This document shows, one piece after another, positions 62,712 to 64,000 of a stretch of DNA of 64,000 nucleotides; positions within the stretch are counted from its first letter, which is position 1, and each line of letters starts with the position of its first letter. The stretch is from the NCBI GenBank assembly GCA_007922225.1, contig ML680088.1:15445967-15509966 (forward strand), given 5' to 3'. The position numbers and the translations under genes are program-made. Under the pieces are notes generated by a model. The model ran no database searches. It was given only the letters and a program-made list of their open reading frames with translations, and was not told where the DNA came from. The stretch comes from Emydura subglobosa. Its lineage: Eukaryota > Chordata > Testudines > Chelidae.

Positions 62712-63659
62712 ACTTAGCATGGGAGGGAAATTCAGCTTTGCTGGATTCAAAGAGACAGGAAGAGCAGAGCCAATGAGAAAGAAAGAACTGGGTCACCAGA
62801 ACTATATAGGGGAATGGGAGTGAGGAACAGAAAGAAAGAAAGAGAAAGTTGAGATGTGTAAACAGCCCAAAACACCCCAACAGCACCACCCTCTTCATGG
62901 ATTTGTTCATGACTCAGAAGGTCCTCAGTACATTCTTGAAATTACATGACTGATGGATAGCCAATAATCGTGGCTGCTCCCACCCCAAGCCTTAATGTCC
63001 TAGTTCCTTGTCTTCCTATTCAGCAGCCGAGCCTTCCCCACACACGTTATTAGGAAACCCGACTGCTCCCGGATGCTGCCCTAACCAACATACTGTTCTG
63101 ACCCGTGGGGCATTTCTCCAAGCTCGGAAGGTGTAACGCTGAACACATCAAGGGCTAGGGTTACCGCCTTTGAAATGCAAAAAAACTGCCCCCCCACACA
63201 CACACATAAGCAAGCCCTCCACAACCCCAACCCCAGGCACAAGGCAACTCCGCAAAGCCCCCCTTCAACAGTGTTTGTTTTATCAGCACATTTTGCCAGC
63301 CAGTCTTTGAGTCTGTTTCGTTTAGCCAGCTATCGTTGAATGTGCACTTTCTGATGTGAGCTTTTTTTCCCCCAGGGATATAGTAGGCTCAATCTCACTA
63401 TCGCCCTGATCTTCCATTATTTAATATGCCTCGCACGTCTCTTCACTCTCACGTGACTCAGTCCCTCTCTTGCACACCGCGCGTCCGTGTGTTGGTGGGC
63501 AGACAGCTGCTGTATTTTCAACAGTTTTGATCTGTTTTGCTTAACCTGCGGAAGTAGGAACGTGGCAGCCTGGTCACAGACACGTTTAAGACTAGATATC
63601 CCAGTGCATTGTGATGATAATGCAAATCTTTAGATCCACATAAAAAAACGCATCAGATT

Positions 63660-63860
63660 TAAAAAAAAAACGGATTAAAAAAACCCAAATTAAATTATTT
63701 TTCTGGCAATTGGCAAATCCATAAAAAACCCAGCCAGGCTTGTCAAAAAAAAAAACCCAGATTAAAAAAACCCAGATTAAATTAAACGGCAGATTAAATT
63801 ATTTTTCTGGCAATTGGCAAATCCATAAAAAAAACCCAGCCAGGATGGTCAAATACCAAG
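63660..63860. repeat. Tandem duplication, 104-bp period
   Basis: The word attaaattatttttctggc starts at 63689 and again at 63793. Each is followed by aattggcaaatccataaaaa and cccagccagg. Between them are several short 'aaacccagatt' repeats. The copies are nearly identical, suggesting a recent duplication or an unstable A-rich repeat. Confidence 0.7.
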
Positions 63861-64000
63861 CAGGTTGTAACTCTATCTAGGGGCAGACCCAAAGCCCTTT
63901 GACGTCAGTGGAAGTCATTCCACTCCCTTCATTGGACCTTCGATGAAGCCCTTTATGCACAATGAGCCAACAATGAGTCCGAGCTTCTGAGCCCAGACAG

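Larger units (their letters stand above)
57756..64000 (-). other. EPHB1: EPHB1 intron 3 (part)
   Basis: At least 6.2 kb of noncoding sequence upstream of exon 4. It holds a fold-back repeat (59288-59480), an AT-rich candidate regulatory stretch (60590-61290), a pentanucleotide microsatellite (62671-62711) and a 104-bp tandem duplication (63660-63860). No coding exon is recognised, so exon 3 lies further upstream. Confidence 0.8.

Overview
The window is vertebrate nuclear DNA and lies entirely inside one gene. Nine short coding segments on the minus strand are bounded by AG/GT splice sites and separated by introns of 1 to 16 kb. Together they encode a continuous 513-codon stretch of an Eph receptor tyrosine kinase. 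The residues fit EPHB1 best, for example [15 protein letters not shown] at the end of exon 12, where I recall EPHB2 having a different sequence. The repeats (many CR1 LINEs, CORE/MIR-like SINEs, Harbinger and hAT elements, an LTR) point to a non-avian reptile. A turtle is most likely and a crocodilian possible; this species call is inference.

Layout, in transcription order from high to low coordinates: intron 3 (part), exon 4 (cysteine-rich/EGF-like), intron 4, exon 5 (first fibronectin III domain), intron 5, exons 6 and 7 (second fibronectin III domain), intron 7, exon 8 (transmembrane), exon 9 (short cytoplasmic juxtamembrane piece), the 14 kb intron 9, exon 10 (juxtamembrane tyrosines and start of kinase), exon 11 (kinase N-lobe), exon 12 (catalytic and DFG loops), and part of intron 12. 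Exons 1-3 (signal peptide and ephrin-binding domain) lie beyond the high-coordinate edge. Exons 13-16 (rest of kinase, SAM, PDZ ligand) lie beyond the low-coordinate edge. The exon lengths (156, 336, 125, 163, 109, 65, 123, 248, 216) join in frame with no stop or frameshift, so the gene looks intact.

The introns hold all the mobile DNA. Intron 4 is the richest. It has a CR1 LINE split by a 3.6 kb Harbinger transposon that still carries recognisable Myb-like and transposase genes, both broken. It also has a second CR1 on the other strand split by a 1,145-bp solo LTR with a 4-bp target duplication. Smaller elements include a GC-rich hAT-type MITE with a near-perfect 8-bp target duplication, short elements sharing the Harbinger-like GTCTACA terminus, a 63-bp-arm fold-back, and families of short palindromic repeats.

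I found no second host gene, RNA gene, CRISPR array or convincing new biological system. The most useful observations are the nested insertions, the related terminal inverted repeats, and a few AT-rich intron stretches that could be conserved enhancers.
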